From contig NC_135218.1 in NCBI RefSeq assembly GCF_052324685.1, positions 16,722,479 through 16,786,478 of the forward strand: a DNA stretch of 64,000 bases, written 5' to 3'. This document shows, piece after piece, positions 34,641 to 48,202 of the stretch. The notes beneath the pieces were generated by a model. The model ran no database searches. It was given only the letters and a program-made list of their open reading frames with translations, and was not told the DNA's origin. The position numbers and the translations under genes are program-made. This DNA is from Brachyhypopomus gauderio. Lineage: Eukaryota; Chordata; Actinopteri; Gymnotiformes; Hypopomidae. Each line of letters begins with the position of its first letter. Positions within the stretch are counted from its first letter, which is position 1.

Positions 34641-37445
34641 CATCTAGGGAAAATTGCATATTTATCATGGCCTAGATTACAAACAAACTCATAAAAACAC
34701 AGGCCTCCCTATAGGTTTCACATAAACACTAACTCTAGCCATTCCTACCATTACTCAGTTACTAATATACAGATATTTAGCTTATTTTTTTCCCACACAA
34801 ACTCACACAGGACTACCTCTATGCTTCATATACATACTTCTCTAGCCATTTCCAACACACTGATATTTAGCTTTTTTTCATCCACACACACTAAGCTAAT
34901 TTCAGCATGTGAATTGATTCTATGATCTGAATAATTTTGTCTATATATCCCACACTGTAGGGCCTAGAAACAAAATTCTACTTCTGTTGCATTCCTTGGC
35001 TCAAGCCAAACAAAAAAGCCTCAAGAAGTCATGTTTACTGCTTACATGAAAAAACACACAAACACACACATACACACAAAGCTAATCTCAGCATGCGATT
35101 TACTTCTATGATCTGAATCATATTGCCATTACAATTTCTTTTGATCTTTTGGGCCTTTAGTGCCTCAATTGAATTTTTTTTTTTTGCACATTTGTTTATC
35201 TGTACATTTTTTGCACTGAAGTAGCTTTATTTCACTTGAAGGTCTAAAGAACCAAAAAAGTAAACAACAACAAAAGTAAAGATCTATTGGATTAAATATT
35301 TTTTCTATAGCCAAGCCTATTAAGTAATAACTTTGTGTATATTTTGCTCAAATTCCCTTTTGGATATAACATGTTCTTAAGAAGAATACAGTGTGCCTCA
35401 GTACTCAAGTCAGTTTGATATGATATGCATGCAGATAATCCTTAATGATTTAAGTGTGCTCTAGGGAAGGCACTGAGGCCCAGCTGGGTCATGTTGATTT
35501 CAAATACATTTCAGTTAATAGTTATATATTTATATGTATTATATATATATAGTTTTATAGTTATAGTGTTTGGTTGTGGATGTATATTGGTTGATTGCCA
35601 TTTGGTCATTTTTTACATGCATGTGCATTGCCAATGTGTGTGGGGAGGATATACCAGTAATGGAGTAATGGAGTAACAGAGTATTACAGTAGGATATATC
35701 GTTTTAAATAATAATTTTACAATTACCTTAAATGGAAAACGATTTAACCAAAGTACGCTGCAGTTCAGTGCACTGATGCTTCGAACAGGAGACATATGGA
35801 AACAGTTTTCAATTTCTTCCATTGGCCACCAGATGTCAAACAAGTTCCTTGTCAAAAGATTGTCACATGTCATTTTTGTATTACAAATATGAAATCTACT
35901 GCTCGAAATGAAGATAAATAAATTAATTAGTAATTAGTAGTCAGTTTTCGGAATAGTTATTATTTGGTTGAAACCAACTAACATATAGGCCTACCAGACA
36001 GAAATAATACATTTTGAAACGTTTTTGGAAATGCATTTGATCAAGATCACTCTTCAACATGTATTTAGAATCTCTGATTAAAGCACAAAATGATTTATAC
36101 AAGGTGAAAGACTGCGGCACTTCAGCAATACAAGCGCATCTGGTGGTGACCATAAACCTCGTATCTGCTTACACCAGTACAAAAACACTTAATGTGTTTT
36201 TTTAATGTCTTTTTAATGTCTATGTCTACGGTAAATGGTCCGTTCTATGCGCCTATGTTCCTTCATGATGCCTTTCCCAATAAGGAGATCCTCACTGTGT
36301 AACCCACAGTTATATCATCTTCCAACGCTCGCGGCTCCATAGAACTCCACAGCGACCGGCGGCACGTGCGAGTTTCCAACATTAAGCGTCCAAGCTTGCG
36401 GTAGTCCCCAAAGACTCCAAAGTTTTTTCCTCTACTTCGCTTTTTTCCCTGCCACTAACGAAAGTTTGAATCTCCCGTCTTTTATAACGTCCCGTCTTTT
36501 ATAACGCTACGTTAGTTATACTGGGAAGGCATCGTGCAGAAGCAGCAGGGTGGAATGTAATGTGCTTTTGAAGGAATGAGAAACTGTGGTTCATATATTT
36601 AGACTCCACTTGAAAAAGAACAGTGATTATGGTTTTACCATATTCACTATGAATATGATGTTATTATGCAAGTACCCTGTTGGACACACGCACGTTTGAT
36701 TGCCCAGTGTTGGTGTTGAGAAAATGGCGTGGCCAATTTGTGCCCAATCCTACTCGTGTACCCATATCAAAATCTGACATGCGTATGTGTATGCGCTCAT
36801 AGTTTATAAATGAATGTTGCGATATTATAGTAATTGGCTGGTCCGTTCCTACTACAATACTTACGGCAGACAACTTGTAGACTCCGGGGTGTTTTATTCT
36901 GTGCTCGCTGTTATGCAGGTGGAATTTGCGTCTGGGCGTTTGTTATAACGAAAATGGGGGAAGACCGTCCAGCACCCGTGGGACTGAAATAATCTTGGAC
37001 TGAGGAATTTGTGATTTGGCAGAACCCAGACAGGACCGAGGCAGCCTGGAGAAGAACTGACGCCAGTAGCTGAGAACAGCCCTGACAGTCGTGTGATGCC
37101 CAACTAGAGACATTCTCCGGGTCTATAGTGCGCAACAGAGCATGATAGTCATTTCGGAAAACAGAATCGTCTAAAATCTACGTATAATTTAATAGGCTTG
37201 GTTTCTTTGTCAGTATGTCCTGTCACCTTATGTGACGCATTTTTATGAAGAGGTAGCTTATTGCAGTTGAGTGCGATCCATGCATCGTAACCGCACTGAG
37301 AGGACTGTCGAAGCCATGCGTTGTTTAATTACTTAAAATATTTGCTGCAATCTGTCATATCAGCATAGTCACTTAGACGTCGTAAGATACGTGGACGTTT
37401 CGCAGAAAGTTGCTCATATTTTTGTAACAACAGCAGGCCTTTATC
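34641..37445. other. Gene-free stretch before lurap1
   Basis: The left part is AT-rich with poly-T and CACACA runs. About 35720-36150 has features of decayed transposon ends (CACTGATGCTTCGAAC; CCACCAGATG at two places) that I could not assign. A 17-bp direct duplication (CCCGTCTTTTATAACG-type) lies near 36475-36510. The last few hundred bases should hold the lurap1 promoter and 5' UTR. No coding exon was recognised. Confidence 0.4.
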
Positions 37446-39858
37446 ATGGACGAAGTTGCCGGCTGTGAATCCGTCGCAGATTTAAAAGATCTGGAGGTTA
37501 AAGTCGGGAGGAAAACGCCAGAGGGACTGCTCAAATGGATGCGAGAGGAAGCAGCATCCCGTGGAGACCGCAAGTTAAGCTGTCAAGAGAGCTGTGACTC
37601 TGAAAGGAAAGGTCTTGATGAAAAGATAAGGAAACTCAAAGTCGATATGGTAAGACTTTTATTACAAGCTTACTATCTCGTCGGGTTACTGTGGGCCAGC
37701 AGTATGTCGCTATTAATAATTAAGGAGACTCTGCAAGGTTTGGCTACTTCAGACGATTAAACTGCTGTGTCGGTTTTATATGGTCAAAACGCTTGAACGA
37801 TAGCTGAGATATTCAGCCATTGCAACCTCACGATCTTGCCAGGTTGCCATGCAACACAAGAACCTTTCCACTGATACTTATTTATTATCATGCATAGAAT
37901 GGACATATGGGCATTTATTGTACAAACCAAAGATTATATTTTTGCTTACAGAGACATCTTACAAAAATATAATATAGGGCACAGTAATTGGGCAATAGCA
38001 AAAAAATACTACTACACACACACACACACACACACGAAAGTGTTTGGACAGGTGTGTGTGATTGGGTCATTAGTTAATGCACCAGAGAGCTGACAAAAGG
38101 CCTAGACTTGATTCTAGATGTAGCTATCTGGAACTCTGCAGGACCCAAGAAGTGTCAAGACAAAAAAAGTAACATTGCTGTTGGATTGCAGTCGAAGCAG
38201 TTCAACCAGACACAGGAGAAACAATCCATGGATCTAAATGAACTGGTACATTAAAAGAGAAGAGCAGAGCCATTAAACTAAATCACATACCTTGCAATAA
38301 GCACTCATGAGCTTATCCATAGCAAAAGATCTGGCAGACGAAACAGAAGACACAATAAAGGGAGTAGACATATCTGGCCCCAGAGGGCTGTCATAGGATG
38401 CAGTCAATGCCAAGTGCAGAAAGGTAATGTATTAGCTTGCTAAAACATGCATACAAACCTGTAGAATTCAGGGACTGACGTTTATTTTGTGGACAGATGA
38501 GATTAAGATGGAAAGGTGGAGAAATAAATGAAAGGTTTGGAGATACAGGAGATCCTGCTTCTGTTGTGGAGCCTTCAAACGTGTCTGCAGCCTGTGGTGG
38601 TAGGAGCACGGAGGGCAGGTAGTGGCACTGGTGTGATCATGTGTCTCTTAAAACTCAATTTATAGCACTTGATGAAATGATGAAAAACATACTGCTAAAT
38701 CCATTTTTTTTAGAAACAGGACAAGTCAGTCACCCTTACCTGAACCTCAGTGAGCGTGTATCTCAATTTCTGAAGGCATAAGTAAATGTATGAAGCCCCT
38801 CACACAAACAGGAAGTAAAAATGAAAGTGTGGAGCATCAGCAGAGATGATTGCCACCATCTGGTACAGGTCCGAAATGAATGACATTCAGCGACTGAAAA
38901 GTAAGAACCCTAAATAAAAAATTACATTTAATTTTATGACAATATAAAAATTTCCAGTTACTATTATCCCACTATAGAGAAAGGGACATGCTTGCTGTAT
39001 GTACGTTTTTAAAGCTCAAAATAATGAGCCAAATCAAGACGTTTGTCACTGTCATGCACTATACTGTTCATATGATAATACCTCACACCCTATAAAAGGC
39101 ACACGAGCTCTCCCACAAGCCCCCACCTCTCTCACCCCTGCAGTTTCACAGTACTGGACATGTCACATCACTGCAGTGGAACCAACCCTCCCGTATGTCG
39201 ATACATGGCCCTGTCATCTTCTCTTAGTAAATCACAGAAACGTCACAAAGCAGGACTTACTGCCTTTTTATTTGCACCTGACAGGCTGCCAGTGTTTTAG
39301 TACACAGACATTAAGGTGGGACATCACTGTTGGGCCTCTACACATGACAAATGTATGAGACAGCACAGCTTGTGTGCCACATGCCTAACACTGAATTCTA
39401 ATATTCTAAATCTAATACTGTTTCTCACCTCCCTCCTGATAGTCCACGGCGGTACTGAGACGCTGCCAGATCTCAGCACCTCTGACCTCGGGCTGTTTGG
39501 CCGTGTCACCCGGCTCTTGTCTGGCAGTGTGTAACCAGTCCTCCTCGCTCAAAACACACCCCTCTCCCCCCACACGCAGGCAGGCAGAGATTAAGCCGCA
39601 TATCAACGCTCGCAGAAGAGGTGCACGAAGGCTAATTACGTCAGAGTAGATGTGGTGTTGGAGCAGGTCTCTGTTCGATCAGAAGTTCGATCAGAGACAG
39701 TGAGGGCTTGCTTTGTCCTTCAGTGCATAGGGACATTAAAACCTGCAGCATCTGCTACGGGACATAAACAACACAAGGTGACTGTTTTGAACACCTGTGT
39801 GCTGCATAACACGCAGAAGCAAGTCCTCAATGACTTTGTGTATTTGTTCATTTACATG

Positions 39859-39894
<36 letters not shown>

Positions 39895-40467
39895 TGGGCT
39901 GATGTGCTGACGGACAGAAGAGACAACTATTAGGCTGGCTTTGATGGAGAGAGGGAGGGAGGAAGGGAGGGACAGAGCTGAAAGACGAAGCACGGAGAGA
40001 GGGGGAGTGTAAGGGCATGATGCAGGAGACGCAGCAGACGCAGGAGCAGGAGACGCAGGAGACGCTGAAGGACGGCACATTGCTCAGGCTGAGCTGAAGC
40101 GTCAGGGAGATTAGACTTCGATCTCAGTGTTTCACACCATATGGTGTTTGTGCAGGTGCACGTCTAGGGATATATAGGCACGTATAGACACAGAGATGGC
40201 CCCGGGTATTTATGTCTAGTCGTGCACTCAGGTGTGTGCAGTTTGACATGGGGCTGCCTGCTACTTTGTGTTGGGTCACTGGGCTGCAGCTCAGCATTAT
40301 GGGAAGGTTTAGGTTTGTTCTTTGCCACATATGGGCAAAATTGTTTTCATCAGACTTTGCTTTCCACATGTGTTACAAATTATTGCATAGATGGCATAAA
40401 AACTTTGAGTTCCTGACACTAAACATAATATAAAACAGAGAACATGTAGGAAGACATTGGTTACCAC

Positions 40468-40557
<90 letters not shown>

Positions 40558-41248
40558 GAGTGACAGAGTGAGTGAGTCCTACCCTGTATTTGTGGTGTGA
40601 TACGTAACAGAGCAGAATGCATCAGCAGGGAAAATGAGAATTCCAGGGATTATGACTGGAAGTGTGGTGGGGAAATGGGATGTGTGAAATAAAGAGCCTT
40701 GTCCACTCCAGACCCAGTGTAGCGGTCTCCTACAGAGGGACAGCATGGATGGAAAGCACACAGCACAGTAGATAAGGAGAGACGTTTACAAGAAGTCAGC
40801 TAATGAGCTCCAGTATTTATAAAATATTTATTCAATACTTTCCTAATCTAGATATCAGAAGCTGTGGGCTCATAAGCTGTGTGAGGAAGGAGCACACAGT
40901 GTAACCTTTCTGTGACCTTTGTTGAGAGATATAGATAGAACCCAGCATTACTGATGGATGGGATCGTGCATGCTGGTCTGCTTGTAGAGAGTGTGAGTAA
41001 GGCAGAGTATTGAAGGATAGTTCAGCTGCACTAGAGCTGAGATGGGAAAAAGCTGCATTTACGAGCGGCTCCGTTTGCCTGTGCCTGGGGCGTAGGGCCA
41101 GACAGAGTCCTGCCCAAACCCTCAGAGCTGAATACAGCCACGTGAACCCATCTCATATACCCCCACTCTGCCATCTCTCTGTCTCTCTCCCTCTGTCTCT
41201 CTCCCTCTCTCTCTCTCTCGCTCTCTATCTCTCTCTCTCTCTCTCTCC

Positions 41249-41280
<32 letters not shown>

Positions 41281-43018
41281 GTGTAAAGCTGTGAGTATGT
41301 AAGCTTGCATATGTGAAGCATGACTTTATCTCGAGCTTTAACTGTAAATTTATCACATTCAGTCTTGATTAGGGTATCTGGGTTTCACAGGCTATGCGTT
41401 TCACATCCTTTATTCCATCTCCCCCATGTCCTGACCATTGTCTTCCGTTTACTATAACATACCCTTTCTGTTTTCTGTGGTTTTATTTTGACAGCTCTCC
41501 CTCTCTTTCAATCTCTCTCTCTCTCTCTCTCTCTCTCTGTCCCTCCTCTTGTACTCTTTATAGCTCGCTTTCTCTCTTTTGTACAGTAATTAGTGAGACT
41601 GACGTCACCAGTAAATAATGCAGTTTTGCAAACCATATCCAGCCAATTTTTCCGCCTTATCTGGGTTTCCACTTCCTTCCTTTTCAGTACTTATTTGTTG
41701 CTGGAATTTTATAATCTGCGACCAGTCCTGCTGCTCTTCTGAGTTTTAGACTGGTTATCATCGAGGTGGCGAGAGTTGTAAATGCTGAATTACAAGAAAG
41801 ATTCAGTGCTCATATCAGAAAATATGAACAGATTGCTACATTATGCCTCAAAACATATTCTGTGTTTAAGAGTGCGGGAATTAGGTTTCCCCTCATTTAA
41901 GCACCTAGCTGGCTGTATCCTGAATGGATGCAGGAGTTCTGTGACAGCTCTCCTGCGACTGCAACTGCGAACCTGAGAACACAGATGGGCTACGACAGCC
42001 TGGTGGCCAGCGGGAGGCAAAGGCCCTGATGCATGCTGGGTGTTGGAGGAGAGTCCGCAGGAGACAGGGTGCACCTGCAAAACTCCATAATCTGGAGAGT
42101 GGTGCACTGAGGGACCAGATCGCTGCCTGACGCATGTCATATTATACAAACATATGTTCGATTTGGATGTTATCACAGCAGTCATCACATCAAAATTCAC
42201 CTATAAATAGATCCAGTTAGTAATGAACAGGAATTACATATATTAGTGCATTTGTGCACTATTTTATACATTTTGTGAGGAACTGTTTTGACAGTTAAGC
42301 CATGAATGGAGATTACTACATTGATTTACAAAGTGGTTGGAAGAGCAGTTAGGAAATCAATGGTCTCCATTTGGACCCCTCATTGATTTAATCCCCAGGG
42401 TTCTGCGAGAGTGGGATAAAGAGTGTGTGTTTATGGTTATGAGATTATGTATTACAAGTGCTCCGTGTCCATTTAGATTCTGTCTGTTCAGAGACACTTT
42501 AGTCTATTACACAAGAACTTCACAACATATTCATATAGATGTATGAAGCAGTTTCACATATTTTTGTTTGTTTTTTTTTCCACTTTGTTTTTATCCATAT
42601 GTAAGACGGGGTTTGAAATAAGATTAGAGAAACAAGCTCCAGGTATAATGTTTACAGTTTGCTTTCAGGTTGTGTTAGTCTAGGAAAAGCTGTGTATTGT
42701 GTTGCGGGCAGGGAACTGGTGAGGGGTTTACCCCAGAGCATTGGGTTGTCCAAGGGCTCCATAAATCTCAACAGCACTTACCATAATGGTCCTCTGGCAT
42801 GACTCCACAACACTGGGGTCAGGCAGGCATACCCACGCTGGCCCCACCAGCCTCATTTCAACTGATGTACTGTAGATCTGGAAAGTGATTCTAGCAGTTT
42901 TTTTCATTATCCTGTCTTCTGTGAACTCCAGATACATGTAGAGATGTATCACTGGGTTCAAATGCAGGATGATATGACCTTTTTGTCAGTTCTTAAGGAC
43001 TGATGTCCCAATGTGACC

Positions 43019-43071
<53 letters not shown>

Positions 43072-43802
43072 GCCGTCAGGCTCACCTACGTGCGGTGGAC
43101 GTGAGGATCCTGCAGCAGCTGCTGGCGTTGCACGAGGGCATCGAGGCGGTGAAGTGGCTCCTGGAGGAACGTGGCCCCCTCACCAGCCACTGCAGCAGCC
43201 TGACGGGCAGCCAGTACAGCCTGGGGGAGGCCGACACGTCCTGGAGGGGCAGCTGGAACAGCCTGCAGGACCAGCCCGACAGGCTGGACAACATCTCCAT
43301 CGGCAGCTACCTGGACACGCTGGCCGACGACCTGGACGAGCACTGCTCCTCGGGCGGGGCCGAGTCCGCCGTGCGTCACGCCTCCCCACCGGACACGGAC
43401 ACCTCCGCCCGGACTGGGGATGGAGCCGGAGCGAAGACGGGCGGTGTTGCGTCCGAAGCCAGGGTGTGCCAGGTGAAAGGCGAGCCCCATAAAGAGGAGG
43501 GCCCGGGTCGGACCGCAACAGCTCCCATGGCTGGGAAGCCCTCGCCTGAGATCCACCACGAGTCAGGATCCTGCAAGAGTAACGGCGTCCTAGAGGCTGC
43601 AGTGCAGAACCAGGTTTCTGAGAAGGACTCCCCTAAAACCCATGCACCTGACAGGCTGGGGAAGAGTGCCAGCCCTAAAGGCAAACCCTGCAAGAACGGC
43701 AAGGTAGAGTTGGAAAGCTGCAAACTGAATGGCAAAGTACACTTGGAGTATGATGCACACTGGCGCTGGGTGCAGTCACAGGACGATGTGACTTTTTTGT
43801 GA
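37446..43802 (+). CDS. lurap1: Leucine-rich adaptor protein 1
   Basis: LURAP1 (LRAP35a) links MRCK kinase to myosin 18A and has been reported to activate NF-kB. Two exons, 37446-37649 (68 codons) and 43080-43802, join in phase 0. The protein has 308 residues, against about 239 in human as I recall. Exon 1 carries DLEVKVGRKTPEGLLKWM. Exon 2 opens with HLRAVDVRILQQLLALHEG and IEAVKWLLEERG, then LTSHCSSLTGSQYSL, RGSWNSL and DNISIGSYLDTL. These are the family signature in the usual order. The C-terminus YDAHWRWVQSQDDVTFL ends in a conserved DDVTFL that resembles a PDZ ligand. The extra length lies between the SIGSYLDTL block and the C-terminus, in a low-complexity Lys/Ser/Pro/Gly-rich segment. 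The LURAP1L paralogue is less likely. The 5.4-kb intron holds large microsatellites. Confidence 0.92.
38014..38034 (+). repeat. (CA)n tract in lurap1 intron, near the donor
   Basis: About ten CA units lie 365 nt after the lurap1 splice donor, in the sense strand. They are complementary to the GT tract at the other end of the same intron. Confidence 0.9.
39861..39891. repeat. (TC)n microsatellite
   Basis: About 15 TC units in the lurap1 intron. Confidence 0.9.
40470..40555. repeat. (CA)n microsatellite in lurap1 intron
   Basis: Around 43 uninterrupted CA units. Confidence 0.95.
41161..41281. repeat. (TC)n/(CTCC)n polypyrimidine tract
   Basis: Roughly 120 bp of almost pure pyrimidine on the plus strand (CT units with CCCTCT interruptions). 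A shorter TC tract is at about 41514-41540. Such mirror-symmetric tracts can form triplex (H-) DNA. Confidence 0.9.
43021..43070 (+). repeat. (GT)n tract at lurap1 3' splice site
   Basis: About 24 GT units are followed by CGCCGTCAG, the acceptor of lurap1 exon 2 (43080). Only nine bases separate repeat and exon. Confidence 0.95.
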
Positions 43803-46687
43803 GGATTTAGAAGACATCTTAGATGGTCTTAGATGGACTTTAGGTGCCCTCAACCAACACAGGGGACACAGCTCCTGAGACATAGTCGCCTAGATCAGCC
43901 CTCCCAAACTAACTGATGAGATTAGAGGTAAAAAAAAAAAAGATTAAAATGTTTGATGTCAAAGAGCCCCATGGGTCCAAACTTTAAATGAAATGGTTTA
44001 ATTTAATCAACTAAAACGAATAAGTGCAGGTGTTTATATGATTAGTTCAACAGTATGCATAGTTATTGTGGAATCTCATTTTGTCAGTAATTCATTTTAA
44101 TTTCCTTTCTTTAAAGTGACTGAAGTGATAAACTGTTACATTTTCTTTGTTTAATATCAAAGTGTTCATATTCATATTTTCTCTTCCCTTAATGTGTATA
44201 AGCAAGAACTTTAAAGGAATATCAGTACGAAAGCTTTTCATCTATGGTTATTTCTAATTATGATAAATTATGTTAATTTTGTGTAAGATTAAGTAAGGCT
44301 GGAATGGTATAAAACCACGTGTCGAGCAAGGAAGAATTTCTTATGTATTTTAGAAAGGACCAAAGTTTATAGCTTTAACAAATCTAGGGGTCAGGACATT
44401 ATTTTTCTACTTGTGCTCACAATTTTAAGGTTGCATAAATATGACACAGGTATGAAACATGCGTTGGTACAGCAGCTATTGTGTGGTTAGCCTGTGACCT
44501 CACTCACAGCTTCGAGTTTGGAATATGCAAAGACAAAAACTAACGTTAAAGCTTGTTGCATTAGTAGTTCATAATCCAGTCCTATGAGGAGCCATCGGTT
44601 CCAAGTCCAAATGATAATTGGCTCTGGATATGAGTGATGAACATATGGGTCTGAACATATGTCTGTCTGAACATTAGTCATAGAATTAGAGCGTTTTTGT
44701 TTATGCTTGTATAATTGCTTACTTATAATTGCGAGCTGCTTGCACAATATAACCAGCCTGTTGAAATATATATTTAATTTGCTAATTCAGATAAATGATG
44801 TAACTGTAGTAATTTGTGGCCTTCCCATGCAGAGCAATTGAACCCGTTTGATTGCAAGTGTGCAATAAGTAGTGCAGGGTTCTGAGGTGTTGCAGGACAC
44901 AACCTTTATGGTTGTGATGTTAGACACCCAGTACAATGCAGGGGTAGGCCGTTATGGCACTGATGTCTGGGCTTGTGTATTCGAAGGGTGACATATCATC
45001 TGCTGTGCACACTGCATGTATTAACTATTAAGAAGAATGTACTTGTTAGGTAATTGAAGTTCAGAACAGTATACATCACGTAGTCTGTATACATCACACG
45101 TCCATCATGATGTCACTGGATAAGGCTCTATCCTGCCTGTTTTTGCTAATACCAAGTCAACTGCGATGTTGTACTATTTTAATACTTGGAAGGAGCTCAG
45201 TGAATCCACAAGTAGTGTTTAACATTCAGAGCATTATGTAATAAATTGTGACACTTGGTCCATGTAGATATACTTTGGGAAACGTTGTTCTCTACACTAT
45301 GCCAGCAGCATGAGGCGTATGAAAGACAAACAAACAAGAGTAATGTTCCCACCGTACTCAGAGCTGGTCTCCCCCTCCTTCACTCCCACACAGAGGCCTA
45401 ATAATGTCAGTGCTTCTAGGAATAGTTTCCATGACTACGGGGGAGGAGGAGAGGGGGGTGTCTGCGGGGGGGTCCTGCTGTCAGGAAACACAGACAGTCC
45501 CAGGGCGTGTAAGAGGGGACAGATAGATGATGATGTGAATGAGAAGAGAAAGAGAAAGAGAGGGTGGATTGAGTGATGATGGCAAAGTAGAGGACAAGTG
45601 CCAAAAATATAGCAAAAAAAATAGGTTAAAGAGAGCACAAAGTGATGATGCAGACAGCACAAGCATGAGATTTTGCCCTCATCAATCACCCCCACCCCAC
45701 TCACCACCCCTCCATTTCTTTACCATTTTGCCATCCTTTTTAGAATGTGGCAGAAGACTTTACAGCCAAAGACAATCAAAACAGGTTAAAAGCGCATCAT
45801 TCTCCATAACTTCGTGTAGGTAGTGGTCTGTGCCCTCCACTCTAAAGCTGACAATGAGGGTTGTGTTGACATTCCCATTTTTAAAAGCTTTCTACTGGTG
45901 GACTCATTCCTGCCTCTGGCCCAGTAGGTCTCCCGGGCTGTTAATGGGTTCCAAATGAGAGATTTTCCTTTAGTGAGCGTGTTGGCTAGCACTAACTCCA
46001 GACACCCCACACTCCCACTGCCTGGCCTGCTGTCTCTGTTCTCCAGCATGGCACCCACCCTTTGCCCTTTTGCTTACTTTTCCAGCAGAAAAGCTGATAC
46101 CAACCTACACTGAACTAATTATATGTATGAACCGAGCATCATATAAAAAAAGACAAGATGGTTTCTTCATTGGTTTTTGGTACAATGTCTTTTTTATTCA
46201 CTGTTGACAGTGGTTTGGAGAAAATCTTTCCCTCACCCTCTGTTATACACGTTTAGTATGGCTGCTCAAACACATTTGCATGCCGTGATGCGCTTTTTCC
46301 TTGGCTATCTGATGATGTGTAACAAGAACTGCGTTCAACTAGCCTATTTTGAGACTTTTATTATATCCTTTTGCTGCATAAGAAATATTGGCAGGTGTGA
46401 GCAGTACTAATGCCAGCAGTAGTTCCTTTAAGCTGAAGGTTTGCCATTCACATTTGCCCACCCATCTGGGTTTATATTGCAAATTGTAAAGCACTGTTTT
46501 ACATATTTATTTGTGACTTGTATTATTTATTATGCCCTGTTATATTATATTGAGCTCACTAGTTGTAATAATAATTAGTTTAAAATCTCATTCAGTTTCA
46601 TTTGTGTTTACAACCTATTCTTAAAAAAATGCCAATACTACCCCAAACAGAAACTATCTTCAGAAACTTTCTTTCTCTCTCTCACAC

Positions 46688-46789
<102 letters not shown>

Positions 46790-48005
46790 CTTGATCTATC
46801 CATCCTAAACAGCCTACACCAACTTTACATCTTGTGCATGGTTTTTCCCACGCTCTAGTTGAGTGGGCTGGTCTTTGCTGACATTAGGAGGCAGGTCACA
46901 TTCTGCGGGGTGATGGAGAGGAGGGCCTGGCTTCTCTGGAAGGCTGTTGTAGAGCTGTTGTCGGTCAGTAACAGTTGTTTTGCCCTGAGGAGGACAGAAG
47001 GCAGAGCAGGAACTGAGCTGACGGCCAACCCCACACCTGCTGCATCGGGGGCTTCATCCTCTCCCTGTTCACCAGCACCTGGATACTAGTGAAACAGAGA
47101 ACCTGTTGCCGAAAAATGAGCTGTTAAAAGTCCTTCTCCTCATTCCCCCTGCCACATCTTGCTCTCTTTCTAGAAAAGTAAGAAATGCCTGTATCAGATC
47201 TGTTTTAATAAAATGCAGAGTTCATGATCTGTGCATCAAATCACAAAAGGACTGAGGATCTGAAATGTTATACACCCGATAACAATACAGATGAATTCTG
47301 GCAAAATTGTGGGGTTTTTTTTTAACTTGTACTTATTTGTATGTTTGTTTTTGGTTGTATGTGAACTCTGTTTGGAAGAATTTTCACTCTGAATGATGAT
47401 CAACTCATGCTTATAATGTGATTAAATATATTTCATAAATTATGTGTTTGTATGATCATGTTATTTGAGGAGAATAACCAATGAACCCTGAAAGCTCTGA
47501 AGTCTAAAATAGATCCTGTCCACCCTCCAAAGTTTTCAGATAGGACCTTTGGCATCCTATCAAACATTCCTTTTAAAACAGAGGGGAAATATCCCAGTGT
47601 AGCACATCAAGATTAAAGACCACTGTGTTTATTCTGTTCCAGTGAGATTCTTTGATTTTCCTACACTAACATTACAGAGGCAATCCTTACAAATGATTCA
47701 AAAATTTATTTTTATTGCAATTTAATTGCCATGGATTTATTTCCTTTCTTTCAAATGATTAGTTTTGCTTTTAAAAAGTTATACCTTTATCTTATTGGTT
47801 ATTTTAGATTTTCCAGTTTTGCCTGAACAGAATAAACATTACTAAATATTTGACCTACAAATTGCTGTCTATTATAAGGACATATTCTCAACAGTTCTAG
47901 ATTCTTAAATGAAAGCCAATGCTAGATGAAGTGGCTAGGCAGACATTATCATTTCTGGCTTGGCTTTATCTAACCTAATTCATACAAATGGCATTCCCCC
48001 AGAAT

Positions 48006-48025
48006 GTGTGTGTATGCGTGTGTGA

Positions 48026-48102
<77 letters not shown>

Positions 48103-48115
48103 CGTGTGTGAGTGC

Positions 48116-48198
<83 letters not shown>
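48006..48198. repeat. (GT)n microsatellite with duplicated interruption
   Basis: About 190 bp of GT units. The word TATGCGTGTGTGAGTGCG occurs twice (near 48012 and 48098), so the array grew partly by segmental duplication of an already interrupted tract. Confidence 0.95.

Positions 48199-48202
<4 letters not shown>

Noticed and set aside
35613-36153. Two minus-strand frames considered as death-effector-domain exons of the caspase
   Set aside because: Neither shows the death-effector helix pattern. The region has words shared by transposon ends instead.
46859-47089. 76-codon plus-strand frame in the gene-poor interval
   Set aside because: There is no recognisable domain, no flanking exons and no conserved start. 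It could be a chance frame.
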